A stretch of 17,824 nucleotides of DNA from Acidobacteriota bacterium (GTDB lineage Bacteria; Acidobacteriota; Vicinamibacteria; Vicinamibacterales; UBA2999). Below are positions 6,791 to 13,236 of the stretch, in pieces. The notes beneath the pieces were generated by a model, which was not told the origin of the DNA, ran no database searches, and saw only the letters and a program-made list of their open reading frames with translations. The position numbers and the translations under genes are program-made. How positions within the stretch are numbered: the stretch's first letter is position 1; each line of letters starts with the position of its first letter. Location: contig JACCSI010000322.1 of assembly GCA_013813075.1 (NCBI GenBank), positions 1 through 17,824 of the forward strand, written 5' to 3'.

Positions 6791-7498
6791 TCACGGCGCC
6801 ACCGCGGCCGCGACCGGTTCCCGGTGGCGCGCTCCCTCCGCCACCTCGCGCTCGAACACGGCGGCGAATTGCTCGATGACGCGATCTTCCACACGCGCCA
6901 TGGCCACCGCGTGACCGGTGCGGGCCTGTAGCGACGTCACTCCACGGTCGCTGATGCCGCACGGAACGATCAGGCCGAAGAAGCTCAGATCGGTGTTGAC
7001 GTTCAACGCAAAGCCATGGCTCGTCATCCACCGCGAGATTCGGACGCCGATCGCGGCAACCTTCTCGAGCCCGCGCGACCCTCCTTCCACCCATACCCCG
7101 GTGAGTCCGGGCAGCCGCTCGGCCGCGAGACCAAAGTCATTACAGGTACGGATCAGCACGTCTTCGAGGTCACGGATGTAGCGATGGACGTCCTGTCGGT
7201 CCGGACGAAGGTCGAGGATCGGGTAGCCGACCAGCTGACCGGGTCCGTGATACGTCATGTCGCCACCGCGGCCTGCTTCGTGAACGGCCACGCCGCGGCG
7301 GGTGAGCTCTTCGTCCGTGGCGAGAATATTGGCGCGGCTGCCGCGGCGAACGCCAACCGTCAAGACGTGCGGATGTTCGAGCAGCAGCAGCGTATCGGCG
7401 ATGCGGCCGGCCCGACGCTCTTCGACCAGGTGACGTTGCAGCTGCAACGCTTCGTCGTATGCAACCCGACCGGGACGAAGGACGTGGAGTGGCCGCAG
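6791..7498 (-). CDS. lipB: Octanoyltransferase LipB (lipoyl(octanoyl) transferase)
   Basis: Transfers octanoyl from octanoyl-ACP to the lipoyl-domain lysine of E2 and GcvH proteins, in the cytoplasm. Family motifs are clear: LLLLEHPHVLTVG, then RGGDMTYHGPGQLVGYPILDL (the RGG and HGPGQ signature), EKVAAIGVRISRWMTSHGFALNV with the catalytic Lys, and IVPCGISDRGVTS with the catalytic Cys. The usual LipB N-terminus (HVLRPGRVAYDEALQLQ) is encoded upstream of the TTG at 7447 (218 aa from there), so the true start is probably CTG 7498 (235 aa), 2 bases after the sucB TAA and 7 bases after a weak AGGT. No ATG or GTG is available in that stretch. The gene directly follows sucB, whose lipoyl domain is a natural substrate, and would be translated from the same mRNA. 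Confidence 0.93.
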   Translation of the reverse strand: MRPLHVLRPGRVAYDEALQLQRHLVEERRAGRIADTLLLLEHPHVLTVGVRRGSRANILATDEELTRRGVAVHEAGRGGDMTYHGPGQLVGYPILDLRPDRQDVHRYIRDLEDVLIRTCNDFGLAAERLPGLTGVWVEGGSRGLEKVAAIGVRISRWMTSHGFALNVNTDLSFFGLIVPCGISDRGVTSLQARTGHAVAMARVEDRVIEQFAAVFEREVAEGARHREPVAAAVAP

Positions 7499-7500
7499 GG

Positions 7501-8841
7501 TTAGACCTGCGACGGATCGAAAGTCTCGATCCCTTTCTTGACGTCAGCCATGAACTGGTCGGCGACGGCTCCATCCACGAGGCGGTGGTCGTAGCCGAGC
7601 GTCAGGTAGCCCATCAGCCGAATGCCGATCATGTCATCGATGACGACTGGGCGTTTTTCGATGGTGCCGACGCCGAGAATCGCCACCTGCGGTTGATTGA
7701 TGATCGGCAGGCCGAAGTGCGCGCCGAAATTTCCAGGGTTGGTGATGGTGAAGGTGCCGCCCTGCACTTCCTCCGGGTTGAGCTTTTTCGCGCGCGCCCG
7801 CTCGGCGACGTCCGCAATAGCGCGCGACAGGCCCAGAATGTTCAACTCGTCGGCGTGCTTGACCACCGGCACGATCAGGCCGGCTTCAAGTGCGACCGCG
7901 ATGCCGAGATTAATCTCACGCTTGTAGGTGACGTGCTCGGCGTCCATCGACGCATTGATCACTTTGTGGCGCCGCAGACAGTCCACCGCCACCTTGGCAA
8001 TGAATGACGTGAAGGTCAGCTTGACGCCGCGCTGCTCGTAATCGGCTTTGCGCGCCTTTCGGATCTGGTCGACCTTGCTGTAGTTGACCTCGAACACCGA
8101 ATATACGTGAGCCGACGTCCGCTGGCTGACGATCATGTGTTCGGCGATCTTCTTGCGCATCACCGACACCGGCACGACCTCCGCATTCCCCGCGGGTGCC
8201 CGGCTGTCGTCGCGGCTTTCCGGGCGCTTGGGTGGAATCTCGCCCTGCCTCGGCGGTGTGTCCGTCTCGGCGGGCATGGGCTGCTCGAGGTATCCGAGGA
8301 TGTCCTGCTTTGTGACCCGGCCGGCGATGCCGGTGCCGGTCAGTTGCTTCAGATCGACTCCGTGCTCTTTGGCGATGCGTCGGACCAGCGGTGAAGACTT
8401 CTGCCGCCGCAGGTCGTCGACGGTTTCTTCCGGTGCCGGCAAAGCCGTCATTTCCTGGACGGCACCACCGGCCGGAGCGGCTGGGGCCGGACTCGACGGG
8501 GACTTCGCGGAAGACCCGTCGCCCTGGGATGCCGGAGGAGCGGCCGTCCCAGTTGGTGGGTCCACCGCGGGTGCGGCGGAGCCGGCGGGCGCCATCCGTT
8601 CCCCTGCTGCGCCGATCGTCGCGACCACGCTGTTGACGGGGACCGTTTCGCCTTCCTTCACCGAGATATCCAATAACGTGCCCGCGGCAGGTGACGGGAT
8701 CTCGGCATCGACCTTGTCGGTGGAGATCTCGAACAACGGTTCGTCGCGGTCGACGCTGTCGCCAACCTTCTTAATCCAGCGGACGATCGTACCTTCCGCG
8801 ATCGATTCGCCCATCTGGGGCATTACTACGGGTGTAGACAT
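7501..8841 (-). CDS. sucB: 2-oxo acid dehydrogenase E2, dihydrolipoyllysine acyltransferase (SucB-like)
   Basis: A 446-aa E2 core subunit. One N-terminal lipoyl domain carries the lipoyl Lys43 in FEISTDKVDAEIPSP. An Ala/Pro-rich linker (about 80-140) follows, then the E1/E3-binding domain (SSPLVRRIAKEHGVDL, about 149-182), a second linker, and the catalytic domain. This has the active-site DHRLVDG with His419 and Asp423, preceded by GGTFTITNPGNFGAHFG. It transfers an acyl group from lipoyllysine to CoA. The single lipoyl domain and general sequence favour 2-oxoglutarate (succinyl) specificity, but branched-chain or pyruvate complexes cannot be excluded because no E1 gene is in the window. Start ATG 8841; no strong Shine-Dalgarno. 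It lies between lpdA and lipB on the same strand. Confidence 0.9.
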   Translation of the reverse strand: MSTPVVMPQMGESIAEGTIVRWIKKVGDSVDRDEPLFEISTDKVDAEIPSPAAGTLLDISVKEGETVPVNSVVATIGAAGERMAPAGSAAPAVDPPTGTAAPPASQGDGSSAKSPSSPAPAAPAGGAVQEMTALPAPEETVDDLRRQKSSPLVRRIAKEHGVDLKQLTGTGIAGRVTKQDILGYLEQPMPAETDTPPRQGEIPPKRPESRDDSRAPAGNAEVVPVSVMRKKIAEHMIVSQRTSAHVYSVFEVNYSKVDQIRKARKADYEQRGVKLTFTSFIAKVAVDCLRRHKVINASMDAEHVTYKREINLGIAVALEAGLIVPVVKHADELNILGLSRAIADVAERARAKKLNPEEVQGGTFTITNPGNFGAHFGLPIINQPQVAILGVGTIEKRPVVIDDMIGIRLMGYLTLGYDHRLVDGAVADQFMADVKKGIETFDPSQV

Positions 8842-8866
8842 ATCGGCTTTCGGCTTCCGCCTTTTT

Positions 8867-8882
8867 CAGCACTCAGCACTCG
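8867..8882. repeat. Short tandem repeat (CAGCACT x2) in lpdA-sucB spacer
   Basis: The 65-base spacer between lpdA and sucB contains CAGCACTCAGCACTCG: a 7-base unit CAGCACT followed immediately by a second copy. It is followed by a second spaced direct repeat, GGCGCT, around 8888-8905. It could be a dispersed intergenic repeat type; only this copy was noticed here. Confidence 0.5.
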
Positions 8883-8906
8883 TTACCGGCGCTCCACTCG
8901 GCGCTT

Positions 8907-10328
8907 CTAGATGTGGATGGCCGCCCCGTGCGCGGCGTGCGACGCCTCACCCACCGCCTCCGACATTGTCGGATGTGCATGGATGGTCTTCACAAGTTCT
9001 TCGACAGTACATTCGAGGCGGAGCGCGAGTACCGCTTCCGCGACAAGTTCGGTTGCCCGCGGACCGATGATGTGCACTCCAAGCACTTCGTCGTATTTCC
9101 TGTCGGCCACGATCTTCACAAAGCCATCGGTTTCACCGGCCATTCGGGCCCGCGCCAGCGCTTTGAACGGGAACGAGCCCACACGGACGTCGTAGCCCTT
9201 CTGTTTGGCCTGCGCCTCGGTCAAGCCGACACTGCCAATCTCCGGTTCGCAGTAGGTACAGCGTGGCACGTGGTCGTAATTGATCGGGCGGGCCGTCTGG
9301 CCGGCAATGCGTTCCGCCAGCAGGATGCCCTCCATTGACGACACATGCGCCAGTTGGTAATGAGGCCCACCCATGGTGATGACATCGCCGATGGCGGAGA
9401 TACCCGGCACGTTGGTGCGGAACAGGTCGTCAACGACGATGTAACCACGATCCAGCTTGAGGCCGACCTTATCGACGTCGAGCCCTTCGGTAACAGGACC
9501 ACGACCGGTGGCGACCAACAGGATGTCGACGCTCAGCTTTTGCGGCCTACCGCCCTGATCCATTTCGAGATCGACGCTTTTGCCGTTGACCTTGGCCGAC
9601 GTCACCTTGGTACCGGTCAGCGATCTGATGCCGCGACGCTTGAAGGTCTTTTCAAGTTCGGTTGACACTGTCTCGTCTTCGCCAGGCACCAGGCGCGGCA
9701 AGAGCTCAATGATCGTGACGTCGCTGCCATAACTCTTGAAGATCGACCCGAACTCCACGCCCACGGCGCCACTGCCCATGATGGCGATGCTCTTGGGCAC
9801 TTCGTTGAGGTGTATGGCCTCGTCGCTGAAGATGATCTTCTTGCCATCTGGCTCGATGCCAGGGACGCTGCGCGGCGAAGAACCGGTCGCCAGGATCAGC
9901 TCCTTCTTGGCGGACAATGTCTGCTTGGTGCCGTCGTGCAGCGTCACTTCCACGGATTTGCCAGCGGTGAGCCGAGCGGTCCCTTTGACCCATTCGATCT
10001 TGTTCTTTTTGAACAACATCTCGATGCCACCGGTGAGCCCGGTGATCATCTTGTCCTTGCGCGCGTGCACCGCCGGCATGTCAATGCGCACTGCGGCGGG
10101 ATCGAAACCGATCAGCCCCCACTCCTTCCCTGCCTGCGCCACTTTGAGCGCGTGCGCGTGCTCGAGCAGCGCTTTGGTCGGGATGCATCCCCAGATCAGG
10201 CAGGTGCCGCCGAGCGTCTGCTGTTTCTCGACGACCGCCACCTTGAGCCCGAGTTGCGCGGCGCGAATCGCACCGACGTACCCCCCGGTCCCAGCGCCGA
10301 TCACGACGACGTCGTACTCGTTAGACAA
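8907..10328 (-). CDS. lpdA: Dihydrolipoyl dehydrogenase (E3)
   Basis: A 473-aa flavoprotein that reoxidises dihydrolipoyl groups of E2 (and GcvH) with NAD+. Seen: FAD-binding VVIGAGTGGYVGAIRAA (8-24), the redox disulfide Cys43-Cys48 in GGTCLIWGCIPTKALL, the NAD-binding GSGAVGVEFGSIF, the second FAD contact AIGDV, and the catalytic His452-Glu457 pair in HAHPTMSEA. The Trp in CLIWGC replaces the more common Val/Tyr and occurs in some bacterial branches. The start is TTG at 10328, with a strong Shine-Dalgarno GGAGG 4 bases upstream; no ATG is near. First enzyme gene of the lpdA-sucB-lipB run. Confidence 0.96.
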   Translation of the reverse strand: MSNEYDVVVIGAGTGGYVGAIRAAQLGLKVAVVEKQQTLGGTCLIWGCIPTKALLEHAHALKVAQAGKEWGLIGFDPAAVRIDMPAVHARKDKMITGLTGGIEMLFKKNKIEWVKGTARLTAGKSVEVTLHDGTKQTLSAKKELILATGSSPRSVPGIEPDGKKIIFSDEAIHLNEVPKSIAIMGSGAVGVEFGSIFKSYGSDVTIIELLPRLVPGEDETVSTELEKTFKRRGIRSLTGTKVTSAKVNGKSVDLEMDQGGRPQKLSVDILLVATGRGPVTEGLDVDKVGLKLDRGYIVVDDLFRTNVPGISAIGDVITMGGPHYQLAHVSSMEGILLAERIAGQTARPINYDHVPRCTYCEPEIGSVGLTEAQAKQKGYDVRVGSFPFKALARARMAGETDGFVKIVADRKYDEVLGVHIIGPRATELVAEAVLALRLECTVEELVKTIHAHPTMSEAVGEASHAAHGAAIHI

Positions 10329-10332
10329 AAAT

Positions 10333-10337
10333 CCTCC
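10333..10337 (-). promoter_or_regulatory. Shine-Dalgarno that fixes the lpdA TTG start
   Basis: GGAGG on the minus strand, 4 bases before TTG 10328. It is one of the few clear ribosome-binding sites in the window and supports the non-ATG start of lpdA. Confidence 0.8.
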
Positions 10338-10391
10338 AGAAAGAGCCGAGAACGAAGAATCTCCAACTGTCGCTTGGAACCCGCGATTGCG

Positions 10392-10637
10392 TCAAGACGA
10401 ACGCTTGATGCTTGTCAGCGGCACAAACGTCTGCTGGACGTGAGGTTGCCTGGCAGTGGTCTCTTCCGCGGTCGGCGCGAGTGCTTTGACGCGCGTCTTG
10501 AGCTCGCCGTGTTCGAACTTCAGTTCCCAATACTGTTCTGCTAAGAGGCCCAGGCGGCGCGCGACCCCACGAGCCGTCGCCAGCGCCGCCAGCGCGACCA
10601 GCCAGCCGCTGCCGGCCACGAGCCACAGCCATTCCAT
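10392..10637 (-). CDS. Small single-pass membrane protein of unknown function
   Basis: An 81-aa protein starting MEWLWLVAGSGWLVALAAL: one N-terminal membrane helix (about 3-22), then a charged, probably helical segment (about 23-52, with LLAEQYWELKFEHGELKTRV) and a polar tail. No known family is recognised. ATG 10637 is chosen because the hydrophobic segment begins there and a divergent promoter lies just upstream; the same frame is open further upstream to 10724 but that would run into the divergent regulator gene. It precedes lpdA by 63 bases on the same strand and may be the first gene of that operon. The helix-plus-coil layout resembles small DivIC- or LapA-like membrane proteins, but this is not a claim of homology. 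Confidence 0.65.
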   Translation of the reverse strand: MEWLWLVAGSGWLVALAALATARGVARRLGLLAEQYWELKFEHGELKTRVKALAPTAEETTARQPHVQQTFVPLTSIKRSS

Positions 10638-10664
10638 ATGCCAACGACTATACTCCCCGACGGG
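10638..10664. promoter_or_regulatory. 27-bp divergent promoter built on ACTATACT
   Basis: Plus strand TATACT (10649-10654) ends 10 bases before ATG 10665. Minus strand TATAGT (10652-10647) ends 9 bases before ATG 10637. The two -10 elements share the central TATA. Neither start has a Shine-Dalgarno. This favours ATG 10665 over the in-frame ATG at 10638, which lies upstream of the -10 element. Confidence 0.5.
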
Positions 10665-12068
10665 ATGAGCGTTCGGCGCAAGACAATCCTCGTGGTCGAC
10701 TCGGGAGAAAGTACACGGCAGCAACTCGCGACACCCCTGAAGCGGGACTATCGTGTCGTCCGCGCTCCCTCCGGAGAAGCGGCCCTCAGCGTCATGGATC
10801 GCGAGGAAGTCGACCTCGTTCTCGCCGATGCCAGCCTGCCTGGCATCAACGGTTTCGAGCTGCTGCGCATCGTCCGCTCCAACTACCCACTTGCCGAGAG
10901 CATCCTCGTCACTACCGGCTCCGACCTCGACGGCGCCGTTCAGGCGATCAAGCTCGGCGCATATGACTACCTGAGCAAGGACGTCGACCCGGACGCACTG
11001 CGCGCCGCGGTGGGGCGCGCCTCAGAGCGGCAGGATCTCAACCGGCGAGTCATTACGCTGCGCGAAGAGATTCAGGAGCTCGGGAACCGCGACTTCGTTG
11101 CCGGACAGAGTCGGTCGATGGGGGAAGTACTCGCCGTCGTGCAGAAAGTCGCGCGGTTGCCGGCGACGATGTTGATCCTCGGCGAGAGCGGCACCGGCAA
11201 AGAGCTGCTCGCGCGCCTCATTCACCGCGAGGCCTCGCTGGACTCGTCAGGCCAGCCGACCGAGCGGCCCTTTATTGCGGTGAACCTGGCTGCGATTCCG
11301 CGAGAACTTGTCGAAAGTACGTTGTTCGGCCACGAGCGTGGCGCCTTTACCGGCGCAGTGCAGCAGCGCATCGGTAAGTTCGAGCTGGCGAGCGGCGGGA
11401 CGCTGTTCCTTGATGAGATCGGCGATCTCCGGCTCGAACTGCAGGCCAAGTTGCTCCGTGCCATTCAGGAAGGAGAGATCGAGCGCGTCGGCGCGTCGAA
11501 GCCCATTAAGACAACCTTTCGGTTGATTGCCGCCACCAACGTGGACCTCGAACGAGCCGTCAAGGACGGCACCTTTCGCGGTGATTTGTTCTATCGCCTC
11601 AACGTCATTCCAGTGCGACTGCCCCCGCTGCGCGAACGGCTGGACGACCTGCCGGCGCTCGCGCAATTCTTCCTGCACCGCTACAACACACGTTTCAACA
11701 AGCAGATCACCGGGATTGCAGAGTCGACGCTGCGGATGCTGAGTCACGCCTGGTGGCCTGGCAACATCCGCGAACTGGAAAATCTGATCGAGCGGATGGT
11801 GGCGACGTGTGACGGCGACTGGATCACCGACGACGATTTGCCTTTGGACTTTCACGTCGCGGAACTCGAGCATCACACTGGCGAGGGGAGCCTGCTCGAT
11901 CGCGCCCTCGCCACCTTCGAGCGCAACTACATCATCCGTGCACTGGAGCGTAACGGCTGGAACGTGACCCAGACCGCACGTTATCTTGGCGTGCCGTTGT
12001 CGACAATGAAGTTCAAGATCGATCGGCTGGACATTCGCGACATCGCGCGTCGCGTCAAGGGTGGGTAG
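10665..12068 (+). CDS. NtrC-family sigma-54-dependent response regulator
   Basis: A 467-aa activator with receiver, AAA+ and DNA-binding domains in order. Receiver (about 7-120): phosphoacceptor Asp55 in LVLADASLPG, Lys105 in YLSKD; the usual acidic pair reads VDS, with one Asp lost. AAA+ domain: Walker A GESGTGKE (173-180), the sigma-54 contact loop GAFTGA (226-231), Walker B FLDEIGDL (248-255), then FRLIAATNVDLE and WPGNIRELENLIERM. C-terminus: a Fis-type helix-turn-helix (WNVTQTARYLGVPLSTMKFKI). It would drive sigma-54 promoters after phosphorylation by a histidine kinase, but no kinase gene is in the window, so the signal and targets are unknown. ATG 10665 is preferred over 10638 because the -10 element lies between them. 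Confidence 0.95.
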   Translation: MSVRRKTILVVDSGESTRQQLATPLKRDYRVVRAPSGEAALSVMDREEVDLVLADASLPGINGFELLRIVRSNYPLAESILVTTGSDLDGAVQAIKLGAYDYLSKDVDPDALRAAVGRASERQDLNRRVITLREEIQELGNRDFVAGQSRSMGEVLAVVQKVARLPATMLILGESGTGKELLARLIHREASLDSSGQPTERPFIAVNLAAIPRELVESTLFGHERGAFTGAVQQRIGKFELASGGTLFLDEIGDLRLELQAKLLRAIQEGEIERVGASKPIKTTFRLIAATNVDLERAVKDGTFRGDLFYRLNVIPVRLPPLRERLDDLPALAQFFLHRYNTRFNKQITGIAESTLRMLSHAWWPGNIRELENLIERMVATCDGDWITDDDLPLDFHVAELEHHTGEGSLLDRALATFERNYIIRALERNGWNVTQTARYLGVPLSTMKFKIDRLDIRDIARRVKGG

Positions 12069-12079
12069 ACGGTCTCACC

Positions 12080-12120
12080 CGAGAAAGAAGAGACGCCGAG
12101 GGAGGGCGCCTCTTTTCTCG
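12080..12120. terminator. Bidirectional intrinsic terminator hairpin
   Basis: An imperfect inverted repeat: CGAGAAAGAAGAGACGCC on the left, a short GA-rich loop, and GGGCGCCTCTTTTCTCG on the right. The GC-rich inner stem is flanked by an A-rich left arm and a T-rich right arm, so it could stop transcription from both the regulator (ends 12068) and the convergent HU gene (ends 12138). It contains one bulge and one mismatch. Confidence 0.75.
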
Positions 12121-12137
12121 AACCAGGGCCGTGAGGG

Positions 12138-12437
12138 CTACTTGCGCGGGAGCACCGCGTCCTTCAACTGTTTGACGATGCGCGCCTTCACGACGGTCTT
12201 CGCCGGTATCTTGATCGGCTCACCGGTCGCGGGGTTGCGGCCCATACGCGCCTTCCGTTTCTGCACGACGAGCTTGACCATGCCTGGGAGCACGAATTCG
12301 CCCGAGCGCTTCAGTTCCTTTTCGCACAAGGCCGCCAGCTCGTCGAAGAACTCGCGCGACTGCGTGCGCTTCACCTCGAACCGCTCTGCGAAGTGTGAAA
12401 ACAATTCCGACTTGCCCATCCTGCGGGCTTCAACCAT
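12138..12437 (-). CDS. HU/IHF-family DNA-binding protein
   Basis: A 99-aa nucleoid-type protein of the HU/IHF family, which bends DNA as a dimer. The N-terminal helices (KSELFSHFAERFEVKRTQSREFFDELAAL) and the beta-arm and tail signature RMGRNPATGEPIKIPAKTVVKAR match the family; the helical part is somewhat diverged and FVLPGMVKLVVQKRKA replaces the commoner GFGTF-type turn. HU versus IHF subunit cannot be told from this alone. The start ATG 12437 has a good Shine-Dalgarno (GGGGGA, 4 bases upstream); an internal ATG at codon 7 is less likely. A consensus-like promoter about 100 bases upstream gives a long leader with repeats and a hairpin. Ends at the shared terminator. Confidence 0.92.
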   Translation of the reverse strand: MVEARRMGKSELFSHFAERFEVKRTQSREFFDELAALCEKELKRSGEFVLPGMVKLVVQKRKARMGRNPATGEPIKIPAKTVVKARIVKQLKDAVLPRK

Positions 12438-12487
12438 CGTGTCCCCCTGGTCAGTGCCGCGCGCTAGTTACGGAGTCGCCGCGACAA

Positions 12488-12510
12488 CGGCTGCGCGCAC
12501 GGTGCAGCCG
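12488..12510. repeat. Hairpin in the HU-gene leader
   Basis: A perfect 7-bp inverted repeat, CGGCTGC and GCAGCCG, with a 9-base loop, inside the predicted 5' leader of the HU gene. There is no T-run after it in the minus direction, so it is more likely a leader RNA structure or a protein-binding palindrome than a terminator. Confidence 0.5.
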
Positions 12511-12513
12511 ATC

Positions 12514-12531
12514 GCGGAAAATGGCGGAAAA
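12514..12531. promoter_or_regulatory. Two direct GCGGAAAA repeats, 10-bp period, near HU-gene transcription start
   Basis: GCGGAAAA at 12514-12521 and again at 12524-12531: identical 8-mers one helical turn apart. They lie just downstream of the predicted HU-gene transcription start (about 12534 on the minus strand). This is the arrangement expected of an operator bound by a dimer or by two adjacent proteins. Inferred from spacing only. Confidence 0.4.
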
Positions 12532-12540
12532 ACGTGCGGC

Positions 12541-12569
12541 ATGTTAACGCGCGCATCATGGACTGTCAA
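12541..12569 (-). promoter_or_regulatory. Sigma-70-type promoter for the HU gene
   Basis: Minus strand: perfect -35 TTGACA (12569-12564), 17-base spacer, -10 TAACAT (12546-12541; 4 of 6 matches). The transcript would begin near 12534, giving a leader of about 97 bases. This is the only promoter in the window with both hexamers clear. Confidence 0.65.
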
Positions 12570-12593
12570 TCGAACCTGACGCACCTGGGCTGA

Positions 12594-12599
12594 TAGTAT
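12594..12599 (+). promoter_or_regulatory. -10 element for leaderless queF
   Basis: TAGTAT ends 6 bases before the queF ATG at 12606 (4 of 6 matches to TATAAT, AT-rich against a GC-rich background). No Shine-Dalgarno precedes the ATG, and no good -35 is seen. A leaderless mRNA is likely. Confidence 0.4.
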
Positions 12600-12605
12600 T
12601 TTCGT

Positions 12606-12956
12606 ATGTCCAGCGACGCGGTCGAAACTTTTCCCAATCCTCGTCCCGAGCGCGACTTCGAAATCGCCATCGACTGCCCGGAGTTCACCTCGATGTGTCC
12701 CAAGACCGGGCTGCCGGACTTCGGCACAATACGGATTCGCTACGTGCCCGATGCGCAGTGCCTCGAATTGAAAGCGCTCAAGTATTACCTGCTGACCTAT
12801 CGGAACCAGGGGATGTTTTACGAGGCGGTCACGAACAAGATTCTGGACGATCTCGTCGCCGCATGCCGCCCGCGGCGGATGACGGTGGTGGGCGATTTCA
12901 CGGCGCGCGGCGGCATTACGACCAGGGTGACGGCAGACTTCGTCGATGGACGATGA
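12606..12956 (+). CDS. queF: NADPH-dependent 7-cyano-7-deazaguanine reductase (preQ0 reductase)
   Basis: Reduces preQ0 to preQ1 in queuosine tRNA-modification synthesis, using NADPH. A 116-aa single-domain (type I, B. subtilis-like) enzyme of the T-fold. The catalytic motif [16 protein letters not shown] holds the nucleophile Cys31 and Asp38; the QueF/substrate motif follows in [20 protein letters not shown], and DFTARGGIT near 97-105 matches the family C-terminus. It is shorter than the B. subtilis enzyme, with trimmed ends but an intact core. No other queuosine genes (queC, queD, queE, tgt) are in the window. The ATG appears leaderless. Its end overlaps the Smr gene by 11 bases. Confidence 0.95.
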   Translation: MSSDAVETFPNPRPERDFEIAIDCPEFTSMCPKTGLPDFGTIRIRYVPDAQCLELKALKYYLLTYRNQGMFYEAVTNKILDDLVAACRPRRMTVVGDFTARGGITTRVTADFVDGR

Positions 12957-13236
12957 CGTGTTTCGCGTGGCGCTCGAGGACACGTTCGACCTCCACGCCT
13001 TTGCCGCGGCTGAAGTCGTGGCCGTCGCTGAAGAGTACCTCCACGCCGCACACGACGCCGGGTTGACCGTCGTGCGGCTCATCCACGGTCGCGGCAAAGG
13101 CGTTCAGCGGGCCGCCGTCCACCGCATGTTGCGCGACCACCCGGCAGTAGAGGGCTATGTCGACGCGCCTGAGTCGCACCTCGGCGCGACGGTCGTTCGG
13201 GTCAAGAGGCGACCGCCGCGAGATTCGACCCAATGA
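12946..13236 (+). CDS. Small Smr-domain protein (possible nuclease)
   Basis: A 96-aa protein consisting of one Smr domain, as found at the C-terminus of MutS2. Seen: DLHAF (15-19, the LDLHG motif), a helix ending [12 protein letters not shown], the signature IHGRGKG (46-52) followed by [10 protein letters not shown], and a final strand HLGATVVRV. Smr domains nick or cleave nucleic acids; in ribosome-rescue proteins they cut mRNA. Here no MutS-type or other domain is attached. ATG 12946 lies inside the last codons of queF (11-base overlap), so the two are likely translationally coupled. Its 3' end overlaps the convergent TadZ/CpaE-like gene by 35 bases. Confidence 0.88.
   Translation: MDDDVFRVALEDTFDLHAFAAAEVVAVAEEYLHAAHDAGLTVVRLIHGRGKGVQRAAVHRMLRDHPAVEGYVDAPESHLGATVVRVKRRPPRDSTQ

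Noticed and set aside
12606..13236. A link between queF and the nearby methylase-type gene, as in 7-deazaguanine DNA modification (dpd) systems
   Set aside because: QueF makes preQ1 for tRNA, whereas the DNA-modification systems use preQ0 and need DpdA-type genes, none of which is here. The genes lie more than 3 kb apart with unrelated genes between.
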